From the NCBI GenBank assembly GCA_021161165.1, contig JAGHBF010000147.1:1-5912 (forward strand): a stretch of 5,912 nt of DNA. The letters are read 5' to 3'. The notes under the pieces are model-generated. The model did no database searches and had not been told where the DNA came from. It worked only from the letters and a program-made list of their open reading frames with translations. Of the stretch, positions 1 through 5,818 are shown one piece after another. The position numbers and the translations under genes are program-made. Source of the stretch: Candidatus Aminicenantota bacterium. Lineage in GTDB: Bacteria > Acidobacteriota > Aminicenantia > S016-38. Positions within the stretch are counted from its first letter, which is position 1. Each line of letters begins with the position of its first letter.

Positions 1-1
1 T

Positions 2-73
2 AGATATCCCCTGGAAAAGCCGGTTGATTTGTCGACAGCCTTTAAAAATGCAACCTATATTGGGTCCTATTGA
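2..73 (+). CDS. C-terminal tail of an unrecognised protein (5' end outside window)
   Basis: Reading from base 2, an open frame of 23 codons ends at TGA (71-73), followed at once by an in-frame TAA (74-76). The residues (RYPLEKPVDLSTAFKNATY and a few more) have ordinary protein composition, while the DNA after the double stop turns AT-rich and non-coding, which suggests a real gene end. There is too little to assign a family. No rho-independent terminator is evident between 74 and the promoter at 178. The link with the downstream operon is unknown. A chance open frame of this length cannot be excluded. Confidence 0.45.
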   Translation, partial: RYPLEKPVDLSTAFKNATYIGSY

Positions 74-177
74 TAATTTTTCTATGTTTATAAAGTAATC
101 TGGAAAATAGCACTTCATTTAACTTTGAATAAGTTTTTCGTTGAAGAAAGTCATATTTCCAGAATTATCGGTTTTTA

Positions 178-206
178 TTAACTTAGCCCTTGTTTAATCG
201 TATAAT
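178..206 (+). promoter_or_regulatory. Sigma-70-type promoter for the LolA-like/propeller operon
   Basis: A perfect -10 hexamer TATAAT (201-206) is preceded, with a 17-bp spacer, by TTAACT (178-183), which matches TTGACA at 4 of 6 positions. The predicted start is near 212-214, giving a leader of about 25 nt that still contains the whole Shine-Dalgarno site. The location fits the only gene start downstream. No operator-like inverted repeat overlaps it. Confidence 0.6.
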
Positions 207-224
207 ATTTGCATAAAAAATTTG

Positions 225-233
225 AAGGAGGAG
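225..233 (+). promoter_or_regulatory. Ribosome binding site that sets the start at 237
   Basis: AAGGAGGAG lies just before ATG 237, with about 5 nt between GGAGG and the ATG. A longer frame could begin at TTG 222, but its codons 2-4 would be this Shine-Dalgarno sequence itself, so the ATG at 237 is the better start. Confidence 0.85.
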
Positions 234-236
234 AGA

Positions 237-986
237 ATGCGAAAAACTTTAGGGTGGATTTTAATTGGGCTTATATTTTTGGTCGGAAATGTTTATGCTG
301 GAGAAACCTTAGAGCAAGTCCTTGCAAAGAACTACAAAGCAAGGGGAGGCCTTGAAAAGTTAAAGGGGATCAAAACCATTTATCTGGAGGGGAAAATGAC
401 AATTGAGGCTGCTCAGTCCATGGAAATACCTGTAAAAATGTGGATAAAAAAACCCAACAAAATTAGAACTGAAACAGTTATTCAGGGACAGACTATTGTT
501 CAGGCATTTGATGGGGAAAAAGCATGGTGGATTATGCCACTTATGGGAAGCAAAGAACCTCAACTCATGCCAGAGATGCAGGCAAAGCAGGTTAAAGAAC
601 AATCAGAAAGCTGGGACCCCCTGGTAAACTACAAAAAGCTGGGCTATAAACTTGAATACCTGGGAAAGGATGAAATTGAAGGAACTGAAGTGTATAAACT
701 CAAACTAACCAAAAAGGATGGTAGTGTATCCTATCATTATCTTGATGTGGAGAGCGGTATAGAAATAATGACTGAAACCTACATGAAACGGGGAGAAACT
801 GAATATAAGGTTGAAACAGTATTCGGAGATTACAAAGAGGTGAACGGGATTATGTTTCCCTTCTATTTTGAGTCAAAAGCGAATGGAAAGACTGTATCTC
901 TTATGACTTTTAACAAGATAGAGGTAAATCCTGAAATTGACGATTCAATATTTACCATGCCGGCTTCTTCAAAAAATAAAAAGTAA
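237..986 (+). CDS. Secreted LolA/LolB-like protein (outer membrane lipoprotein-sorting type)
   Basis: The 249-residue product opens with a clear signal peptide: M-R-K, a hydrophobic core (residues about 5-17), and a VYA|GE cleavage site after residue 21. There is no lipobox cysteine, so a soluble periplasmic protein is expected. The mature part begins with the pattern common in this family, an amphipathic helix with ARGGLEKLKGIKT, followed by alternating beta strands (TIYLEGKM, VKMWIKKPNKIRTE, IVQAFDGEKAWW, YKLEYLGKDEIEGTEVYKLKL, YHYLDVESGIE). It ends with the typical closing motif (EVNPEIDDSIFTMP) and a short lysine-rich tail. Family knowledge: such proteins adopt the LolA/LolB half-barrel that binds acyl chains, but most are uncharacterised and this one need not be the housekeeping LolA. 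It is the first gene of an operon, 12 bp ahead of a secreted propeller protein, which suggests a shared envelope role (inference). No frameshift or unusual codon use is seen. Confidence 0.8.
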   Translation: MRKTLGWILIGLIFLVGNVYAGETLEQVLAKNYKARGGLEKLKGIKTIYLEGKMTIEAAQSMEIPVKMWIKKPNKIRTETVIQGQTIVQAFDGEKAWWIMPLMGSKEPQLMPEMQAKQVKEQSESWDPLVNYKKLGYKLEYLGKDEIEGTEVYKLKLTKKDGSVSYHYLDVESGIEIMTETYMKRGETEYKVETVFGDYKEVNGIMFPFYFESKANGKTVSLMTFNKIEVNPEIDDSIFTMPASSKNKK

Positions 987-998
987 GGGGAGTTAAAA

Positions 999-3900
999 AT
1001 GAGTGGTTTAAGAAAAGGAAAAGTTTCTCTTATTTTTATTCTTATTCTCGTGCTCACTCTCCCCGGCCTGGCAAAGGGGATAAAAATAACATCCGGACTT
1101 TTCAGTAGTATTAAAGCCAGAAGCATAGGACCTGCGGTTATGGGAGGAAGAATTACAGCCATAGATGCTGTCGCTAAAGACCCCAGAATAATTTACGTTG
1201 GGACAGCGGGAGGAGGTGTCTGGAAGACTACAAACGGAGGAATTACCTTTAAACCCATTTTTGATAAGTACACAATGTCCATTGGAACAATAACCATTGA
1301 CCAGAATAATCCCGATACCGTCTGGGTTGGAACAGGAGAAACCAATGTCAGAAATAGCGTGTCAGTTGGAACCGGCCTTTACAAAACCGAAGATGGCGGA
1401 AAGACGTGGAAATTCATGGGTTTCAAAAACTCCGAGAGAATAGCAAAGGTTGTGGTTCACCCCGGGGATTCAAAAATAGTGTATGTGTGTGTTATGGGAC
1501 ACCTCTGGAATGACCATAAAGAAAGAGGGGTTTATAAAACTGAAGACGGAGGAAAAACCTGGAAAAGACTTCTCTATGTTAATGAGAAAACCGGATGTGC
1601 TGACCTTGTAATTGACCCTCAGGAGCCCGATGTCCTGTACGCTTCAATGTGGCAGTTTAGAAGACTGCCCTGGTTCTTCAATTCAGGAGGCCCGGGAAGT
1701 GGGCTTTACAGGACAAAAGATGGAGGCAAAACCTGGAAGAAATTAACCAGAGGACTTCCTGAAGGTCCTCTTGGAAGAATAGCTCTGGCGATAGCTCCTT
1801 CAAGGCCTGCTACCCTTTATGCAAAGGTGGAAGCGAAAAAGGGCAGTGGACTTTATCGTTCTGACGATATGGGGGAAAACTGGAGGAAGATGAACGACAC
1901 CATAGCGGTTAAGATGAGACCCTTTTATTTTGCAAGCCTTACAGTAGACCCTACGGACCATCGCAGAGTCTATGTGGCTGGACTTATGCTTGCTGTAAGC
2001 AGGGACGGAGGAAAGAGCTTCAATTTCCTTTTTGAAAATATGGGAACACATCCAGACCTTCACTCAATATGGGTTAATCCTAAAGACCCCAACAATGTAA
2101 TGGTTGGAACAGACGGTGGCGTTTATGAATCTACAAATAAAGGGGTAACATTTAGATTCCTTAACAATCTCCCTGTTTCCCAGTTTTACCATGTATGGTA
2201 TGACATGGAAGTTCCGTATAATGTCTATGGAGGTCTTCAGGATAACGGCGCATGGTACGGCCCATCCAATAGCTTTACCGGTCAGGGAATAAAGAACAGC
2301 GAATGGAAAAACGTCGGTGGAGGGGACGGATTTTATGTTTTTCCCCATCCCAAAGACCCTGACATAGTTTACTATTCATGGCAGGAAGGGAACCTTGAGC
2401 GATTCAACAGAAGAACACTTGAGACAAAGGACATAAAACCCATGCCGGTGAGCAAAGACGAACCCGAATACAGATTTAACTGGGATGCAGCCGTTGCTCT
2501 TAGCCATCATGACCCTGATACAATTTACATAGGCGCACAATTTCTCTTTAAGTCAACAAATCGGGGGGATACCTGGGAAAAGATTTCCCCGGACCTGACA
2601 ACCAATGACCCTGCAAAACTCCAGCAGGAGAAATCCGGTGGCCTCACCCCTGATGTTACAGGAGCTGAAAACCACTGCACAATAGTTACAATTTCCGAAT
2701 CCCCACTAGACAAAAATATTATCTGGGTCGGAACAGACGATGGTAACCTCCAGATTACGAGGGATGGTGGAAAGCATTGGGAAAACGTGGTGAAAAATGT
2801 TCCAGGAATTCCTGCAAACACATGGGTTTCCTCTGTGGAAGCGAGCCACTTTGATCCGGCAGTTGCCTATGTAACCTTTGATGGCCACAGAACAGGGGAT
2901 ATGAAACCCTACGTTTACAAAACCACGGATTACGGGAAAACCTGGATACCACTTGCCATTGATTCAATAGAGGGATATTGTCATGTGGTGAGGGAAGACC
3001 TTAAGAATCCGAACTTGCTGTTTCTTGGAACAGAATTTGGCCTTTACATTTCAGTAGATGGAGGAAAACAATGGGCAAGGATAAAATCAATTCCTGAAGT
3101 TGCTGTGAGAGATATTGCCATTCATCCCAGAGAGCATGACCTTCTGCTTGCAACCCATGGCCGCGGCATTATGATAATAGACGACATAACAGCGCTTAGA
3201 AACCTGAATCAGGAAATTCTGGAGGCACCAGCAGCGGTTCTTCCTTCAAGGCCAGCGATTATGAGAATTCCTACATTTTTGCAGGAGTTTCCGGGAGACA
3301 GCGAATTTTTTGGAGAAAACCTTCCAGAAGGAGCCTTCATAACCTATTACCTGAAGAAAAGGCATATTTTCGGAGACTTAAAGCTGGAAATTCTGGACGA
3401 GAATGGGAAAGTAATAAAAACCCTTCCCGCTAAAAAGAGCAGGGGAATAAACAGAATTTTCTGGGATATGAGACTGAAGCCGCCGAAGACAGGCTTTTCA
3501 CCGGGTCTTGGAATGCTGATAAGCACAGGTCCAATGGTAAAAGAGGGCACATATACAGTAAGGCTTGTAAAAGGGAAAAATGTATATGAAGGAAAAATTA
3601 CCCTCCTTCCTGACCCCAGAACAAAATACACGAAACAGGACCGTGAAATACGCCATAAACTTGTAATGAAGCTTTATCAAATGCAGGAAGACCTCGCTTA
3701 CATTGCGGATTCAATAAAGAGCCTTAAAGACCAGGCAGAGGATAAAGCTGCAAAGACCCGTTCAAAAAGACTTTCAAAGAAGCTCAAAGCCTTTGCTAAG
3801 AAGATGGACGAATTTCATGGCACAATTGTTAGAAAGGGAGGATTGATGACCAGAGGAAAATTGAGAGAAAAAGTTGTGGGACTCTACAGCTCCGTAATAA

Positions 3901-4091
3901 GCTATGGAGGAAGACCCACTGATTCCCAGATTTACTATGCGAAAGTGCTTGAAGAAAAAATAAAAGACGTCCGTTCCAGATTTGAGCATATAATCCAGAA
4001 GGATGTGGCGAAACTAAACAAACTTCTTGCTAAGGCTAAAATTGAACCACTTCACGTTATGACGCAGGAAGAATATAGCAAAAAGCAATAG
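999..4091 (+). CDS. Large secreted sortilin/VPS10-like BNR (Asp-box) beta-propeller protein
   Basis: The 1030-residue protein starts with a signal peptide (basic RKGK, hydrophobic residues about 9-22, likely cleavage after A25). GGGGAG at 987-992 is a good ribosome site 6 nt before the ATG. Residues about 35-730 carry eleven Asp-box-like motifs of S/T-x-D-x-G-x-T-W type near 76, 129, 180, 238, 287, 333, 377, 518, 586, 641 and 684; KTEDGGKTWK occurs twice identically. Repeated V-Y-V-G-T strands and DP-x-D-P loops complete the blades, consistent with two tandem propellers as in sortilin-like and GH74-like proteins. Residues about 778-870 look like a FlgD-type Ig domain (YYLKK, LEILDENGKVI, GINRIFWDMR, GTYTVRLVKG). 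Residues about 875-1015 are charged and helical, possibly coiled coil. Databases often label such proteins 'glycosyl hydrolase' or 'VPS10 domain protein', but I cannot place catalytic residues, so an enzymatic role is unproven. It is co-transcribed with the LolA-like gene and ends just before a strong terminator. Confidence 0.85.
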   Translation: MSGLRKGKVSLIFILILVLTLPGLAKGIKITSGLFSSIKARSIGPAVMGGRITAIDAVAKDPRIIYVGTAGGGVWKTTNGGITFKPIFDKYTMSIGTITIDQNNPDTVWVGTGETNVRNSVSVGTGLYKTEDGGKTWKFMGFKNSERIAKVVVHPGDSKIVYVCVMGHLWNDHKERGVYKTEDGGKTWKRLLYVNEKTGCADLVIDPQEPDVLYASMWQFRRLPWFFNSGGPGSGLYRTKDGGKTWKKLTRGLPEGPLGRIALAIAPSRPATLYAKVEAKKGSGLYRSDDMGENWRKMNDTIAVKMRPFYFASLTVDPTDHRRVYVAGLMLAVSRDGGKSFNFLFENMGTHPDLHSIWVNPKDPNNVMVGTDGGVYESTNKGVTFRFLNNLPVSQFYHVWYDMEVPYNVYGGLQDNGAWYGPSNSFTGQGIKNSEWKNVGGGDGFYVFPHPKDPDIVYYSWQEGNLERFNRRTLETKDIKPMPVSKDEPEYRFNWDAAVALSHHDPDTIYIGAQFLFKSTNRGDTWEKISPDLTTNDPAKLQQEKSGGLTPDVTGAENHCTIVTISESPLDKNIIWVGTDDGNLQITRDGGKHWENVVKNVPGIPANTWVSSVEASHFDPAVAYVTFDGHRTGDMKPYVYKTTDYGKTWIPLAIDSIEGYCHVVREDLKNPNLLFLGTEFGLYISVDGGKQWARIKSIPEVAVRDIAIHPREHDLLLATHGRGIMIIDDITALRNLNQEILEAPAAVLPSRPAIMRIPTFLQEFPGDSEFFGENLPEGAFITYYLKKRHIFGDLKLEILDENGKVIKTLPAKKSRGINRIFWDMRLKPPKTGFSPGLGMLISTGPMVKEGTYTVRLVKGKNVYEGKITLLPDPRTKYTKQDREIRHKLVMKLYQMQEDLAYIADSIKSLKDQAEDKAAKTRSKRLSKKLKAFAKKMDEFHGTIVRKGGLMTRGKLREKVVGLYSSVISYGGRPTDSQIYYAKVLEEKIKDVRSRFEHIIQKDVAKLNKLLAKAKIEPLHVMTQEEYSKKQ

Positions 4092-4103
4092 CGAATACCT
4101 GTG

Positions 4104-4131
4104 GGGGGCAATACGCCCCCTTTTATTTTTT
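4104..4131 (+). terminator. Rho-independent terminator of the two-gene operon
   Basis: A perfect six-pair stem, GGGGGC (4104-4109) with GCCCCC (4115-4120), encloses a 5-nt loop and is followed by TTTTATTTTTT (4121-4131). It begins 12 bp after the propeller stop codon. On the minus strand no T-tract follows the stem, so it should act only on plus-strand transcripts. Its T-tract overlaps the stop codon of the cas6 remnant on the other strand. Confidence 0.93.
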
Positions 4132-4326
4132 CTCTATATTTACCTTGTATTTTCCAAAGCCAAAAGAAGTGTTTTTTCCGATATGAAATTTTTCCCCTGT
4201 TTTCAGCCAGGGCATGAATGGGGAAAGCGGTCCTTGAAAAACGAGTTTTCCAGTAAATCCAAGCAATTCCATCTTCTTTTTCTTCCTCATTGAATACCTG
4301 CCTATTTCAACCTTTGAACTTTCCAA
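4123..4326 (-). pseudogene. cas6: 3' remnant of CRISPR-associated endoribonuclease cas6
   Basis: The 67-codon frame encodes what looks like the C-terminal part of Cas6, the RAMP-fold nuclease that cuts pre-crRNA within its repeats. Visible hallmarks in order are RYSMRKKKKMELLGFTG, the GPLSPFMPWLKTGEKFHIGK stretch, and the glycine-rich end TSFGFGKYKV. These match the usual Cas6 ending of the form R-Y-S-x-R-Q, G-F-x-G, L-x-P-F-x-P-x-L-x-x-G-E-x-x-H-I/V-G-K-x-T-x-F-G-x-G-x-Y. A complete Cas6 has about 220-280 residues, so the N-terminal ferredoxin-like half and the usual catalytic histidine region are missing. An in-frame TAA (4329-4327) sits immediately before the first codon, a TTG with no ribosome site, and the sequence beyond shows no Cas6-like residues in other frames. 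Translation is therefore unlikely. No other cas gene is in the window. The identification rests on motif memory, not on a search. Confidence 0.75.
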
Positions 4327-4359
4327 TTAAAATGAAGAGGGCTTAAGGGTAGGGTAAAG

Positions 4360-4400
4360 TCTTCACATTTCACATTCTATTTTAATTATATTCCAAACAG
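4360..4400. repeat. Imperfect long direct repeat, copy 1
   Basis: The segment starts TCTTCACATTTCACATTC and ends ATTCCAAACAG. The same start, with one C/T difference a base later, and a near-identical end (ATTCCCAACAG) recur at 5577-5624, where the AT-rich middle is about 7 bp longer. It contains a tandem TCACATT heptamer. It lies between the cas6 remnant and the GNAT gene. It could be a dispersed intergenic repeat, a remnant of an element end, or a decayed CRISPR repeat; the sequence does not decide. Confidence 0.65.
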
Positions 4401-4420
4401 TGGTGTAGAATATTGGTGTT

Positions 4421-5017
4421 ATGGAAGTAAGGGAAGCTTCAAAGGCTGATGTGGAAGATTTTGTAAATCTGGTTTTGATGGCGTCCCCTTATTTTCCGGA
4501 ACTTTTCGGTCCCAATACAGAACTCATGCTTAAAGAGATGTTCGTCTCCAAATCCAATCTTTTCAGCTTTGAACATGTGCGTTTTATAAGACATCAGGGT
4601 AAAAATGCAGGAATGCTTTTAAGCTACAGCTGGAGAGAAAACAAAAAGGAATCTCTAAAGACAGGATTTCTCATGTTACGTTTTCTTGGTTTCTTCATGA
4701 TTCGAAGGCTACCAAAATTACTTGTTTTCAATAAAGAGATAGGACAATTACCAAAAAATTCATATTATATTAGCAATGTAGCTGTATTTCCTCAATTTAG
4801 AGGGAAAGGATTTGGTAAGAAGTTAATAGAACTTGCGGAAATTAGTGCGGCAGAAGAGCGTTTGTCATCTCTTGTTCTGGATGTTGAAAAGGAAAATTCA
4901 GTGGCTGTAAACCTTTATAAAAAGCTAAAATTCAAAAAGCTAAAAAAGTTCACCATTTCACTTTCTAAAGAGAGCCGCCTCAATTTTTTTCGCATGATAA
5001 AAGTGCTAAGCGAATAG
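4421..5017 (+). CDS. GNAT-family N-acetyltransferase
   Basis: The 198-residue protein has the GNAT layout. The N-terminal strand and helix are MEVREASKADVEDFVNLVL. The beta-4 strand and acetyl-CoA loop are YYISNVAVFPQFRGKGFGKKL (about 115-135), with the pyrophosphate-binding Q-x-x-G-x-G at Q125-G130. The motif B region is LVLDVEKENSVAVNLYKKLKF (about 151-171). Members transfer an acetyl group from acetyl-CoA to an amine; the substrate cannot be told here. A hydrophobic, basic segment (about 82-104, FLMLRFLGFF then IRRLPKLLVF) precedes the core and probably forms a lid helix seen in some GNATs. The ATG at 4421 gives a normal GNAT start, but no convincing Shine-Dalgarno site is present (only GGTG 2 nt upstream). 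TAGAAT at 4406-4411 could be a -10 box that would give an almost leaderless mRNA. The gene stands alone and converges on the CGGC gene with a 35-bp gap. Confidence 0.85.
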   Translation: MEVREASKADVEDFVNLVLMASPYFPELFGPNTELMLKEMFVSKSNLFSFEHVRFIRHQGKNAGMLLSYSWRENKKESLKTGFLMLRFLGFFMIRRLPKLLVFNKEIGQLPKNSYYISNVAVFPQFRGKGFGKKLIELAEISAAEERLSSLVLDVEKENSVAVNLYKKLKFKKLKKFTISLSKESRLNFFRMIKVLSE

Positions 5018-5052
5018 CTTCCGGCTTTTAAGACCTTGATTCTATTTTAAAA

Positions 5053-5499
5053 TTAGTCATAAGATTTTCTGATTTGCTCCGTGCATAAAGTTGGTTCAAT
5101 CAGTTCCTTCCATTCAGAAGAATCCCATGTGCCGAGTTTCTGGTGCATTAAATAATATTTCTGTGGAATTGGATGTGTGCCTACCACGACTTTTAATCCG
5201 AATCTTTTTTCAATGTAGTCTTTAAAATATTTAATGTAAGGACATGGAGGATAACCCACAACAAAACCTGTTGCAAAGTGTATTACTTGGGCACCATTTT
5301 TCTTCATTTCTTCAGGAGCGTATTCTATGTTTCCACCAGGACATCCACCGCAAGTTGTAAATCCCACCACTTCTAAATCCTGGTTTTTGTAAATGCTGAA
5401 TCCGCCCTCTCTATTTCTTAAGGCACGGAAACACTTTCCCCCAGCGCAGCTTCTATAACGGTCGCAGATAATAATACCTATTTTGACCTTTTCGCTCAT
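5053..5499 (-). CDS. CGGC-domain protein (putative metal-binding)
   Basis: The 148-residue soluble protein matches the CGGC domain family, named for the motif at residues 50-53 (TTCGGCPGG). Other family landmarks are an N-terminal strand with cysteines (KIGIIICDRYRSCAGGKCF, C12/C18/C23), FVVGYPPCPYIK with C86, and a late histidine (GTHP, H109). Family knowledge: the conserved cysteines and histidines are taken to bind metal, but the role is unproven. As I recall the family, a cysteine usually lies in the strand before GxPPCP (form A-S-C); here that position reads ATG, so one ligand may be absent. The start at 5499 is chosen because GGAGGTG lies 6 nt upstream. An earlier in-frame ATG at 5514 would have this ribosome site as codons 2-3. 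It is a single gene; its 3' end faces the GNAT gene. No recognisable terminator separates them. Confidence 0.83.
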   Translation of the reverse strand: MSEKVKIGIIICDRYRSCAGGKCFRALRNREGGFSIYKNQDLEVVGFTTCGGCPGGNIEYAPEEMKKNGAQVIHFATGFVVGYPPCPYIKYFKDYIEKRFGLKVVVGTHPIPQKYYLMHQKLGTWDSSEWKELIEPTLCTEQIRKSYD

Positions 5500-5505
5500 T
5501 GTAAA

Positions 5506-5512
5506 CACCTCC
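5506..5512 (-). promoter_or_regulatory. Ribosome binding site that sets the CGGC gene start at 5499
   Basis: On the minus strand GGAGGTG lies 6 nt before ATG 5499. The upstream ATG at 5514 overlaps it and would have no ribosome site of its own, so it is not the likely start. Confidence 0.8.
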
Positions 5513-5576
5513 ATTATAATTTTTAGATTTTAATTTTATCTCTTTTTCTTTCTGCCTTCAATTAATAGAGATCAGC

Positions 5577-5624
5577 TCTTCACATTTCACATTCCATTGT
5601 GCAATAATATTTTATTCCCAACAG
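5577..5624. repeat. Imperfect long direct repeat, copy 2
   Basis: Same orientation as copy 1 at 4360-4400. The first 22 bases differ at one position, and the last 11 differ at one position (ATTCCCAACAG). The middle is longer and AT-rich. The two copies are 1217 bp apart and bracket the GNAT and CGGC genes. This copy lies in the intergenic region upstream of the palindrome and sigma-54 promoter. Confidence 0.65.
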
Positions 5625-5634
5625 AGAAAGCCTC

Positions 5635-5672
5635 AATTGTCGACAATTTTGTTATAAATTCGACAAATTTTG
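5635..5672. promoter_or_regulatory. Palindromic operator/enhancer pair upstream of the sigma-54 promoter
   Basis: AATTGTCGACAATT (5635-5648) is a perfect 14-bp palindrome. Exactly 20 bp later its right half returns as CGACAAATTTTG (5661-5672, compared with CGACAATTTTG at 5641-5651), preceded by AATT but lacking the GT of the full site. Two sites on the same helix face, about 80-100 bp upstream of the predicted sigma-54 start, is the classic position of an upstream activating sequence for an AAA+ enhancer-binding protein. The identity of the activator is unknown; the role is inference from symmetry and spacing. Confidence 0.55.
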
Positions 5673-5716
5673 CCGGAGGGAAACACACAACTTCTCTTAA
5701 ATAAAGCGTTATTTTA

Positions 5717-5732
5717 TGGCATGAAATTTGCA
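5717..5732 (+). promoter_or_regulatory. Sigma-54 (RpoN) promoter
   Basis: TGGCATGAAATTTGCA fits the -24/-12 consensus TGGCAYGRNNNTTGCW at every defined position, with GG at 5718-5719 and GC at 5730-5731 and the required spacing. Transcription would start near 5742-5743, just ahead of the GGAGG at 5745-5749. Such promoters need an enhancer-binding activator, and a candidate site pair lies at 5635-5672. The downstream gene appears cut after 20 codons, so the transcript may now read into the mobile element. Confidence 0.8.
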
Positions 5733-5755
5733 TTGTTTTTATATGGAGGTGAAAA

Positions 5756-5818
5756 ATGAGAAAAATTTTTGTGTTTTTTATGATTTTAGGTATGACGTTT
5801 CTTTTGGGAGTGTTGTAA
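5756..5818 (+). pseudogene. 5' remnant of a secreted-protein gene, cut by an insertion element
   Basis: The ATG has a strong ribosome site (TGGAGGTG, 5744-5751) and a sigma-54 promoter. The 20 codons MRKIFVFFMILGMTFLLGVL form a typical signal peptide start: two basic residues and a hydrophobic core, with no cleavage site or mature region before TAA (5816-5818). The stop lies next to the repeats that look like an IS end, so the frame was most likely interrupted at about 5811-5816. The rest of the gene should lie beyond the element. Alternatives are a genuine 20-residue hydrophobic peptide, or a leader peptide for something downstream. Confidence 0.6.

Noticed and set aside
29..38. TTGTCGACAG near the left edge, resembling the palindrome at 5635
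   Set aside because: It lies within apparent codons of the partial gene, lacks full symmetry and has no promoter nearby; probably chance.
222..236. TTG start at 222 for the LolA-like gene
   Set aside because: The Shine-Dalgarno sequence would be inside the coding region; ATG 237 has correct spacing and starts a clean signal peptide.
1800..2967. Several minus-strand frames of 60-98 codons inside the propeller gene, and similar ones at 360-602, 863-1162 and 3347-3989
   Set aside because: All are antisense shadows of clearly coding plus-strand genes, with cysteine/histidine/phenylalanine-rich composition and no ribosome sites.
5005..5029. Hairpin at the end of the GNAT gene (AAGC/GCTT stem then TTTT) as terminator
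   Set aside because: The stem is only four pairs plus two after an asymmetric internal loop; too weak to call.
5041..5054. TCTATTTTAAAATT shared with 5882-5895
   Set aside because: A 14-bp AT-only-like match in AT-rich intergenic DNA without extension on either side; likely chance.
5500..5514. Upstream ATG at 5514 for the CGGC gene
   Set aside because: It overlaps the ribosome site of ATG 5499 and adds five residues that family members do not need.
5513..5518. TATAAT on the minus strand as a -10 box for the CGGC gene
   Set aside because: It would start transcription inside the ribosome site, removing it from the mRNA, and no matching -35 is evident; TAAAAT-like boxes further up are too common in this AT-rich DNA to choose.
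4360..5624. A CRISPR array, suggested by the cas6 remnant and the two similar repeats
   Set aside because: Only two copies 1217 bp apart with coding genes between them, and unequal middles; there is no regular repeat-spacer pattern anywhere in the window. Kept only as a possible decayed trace.
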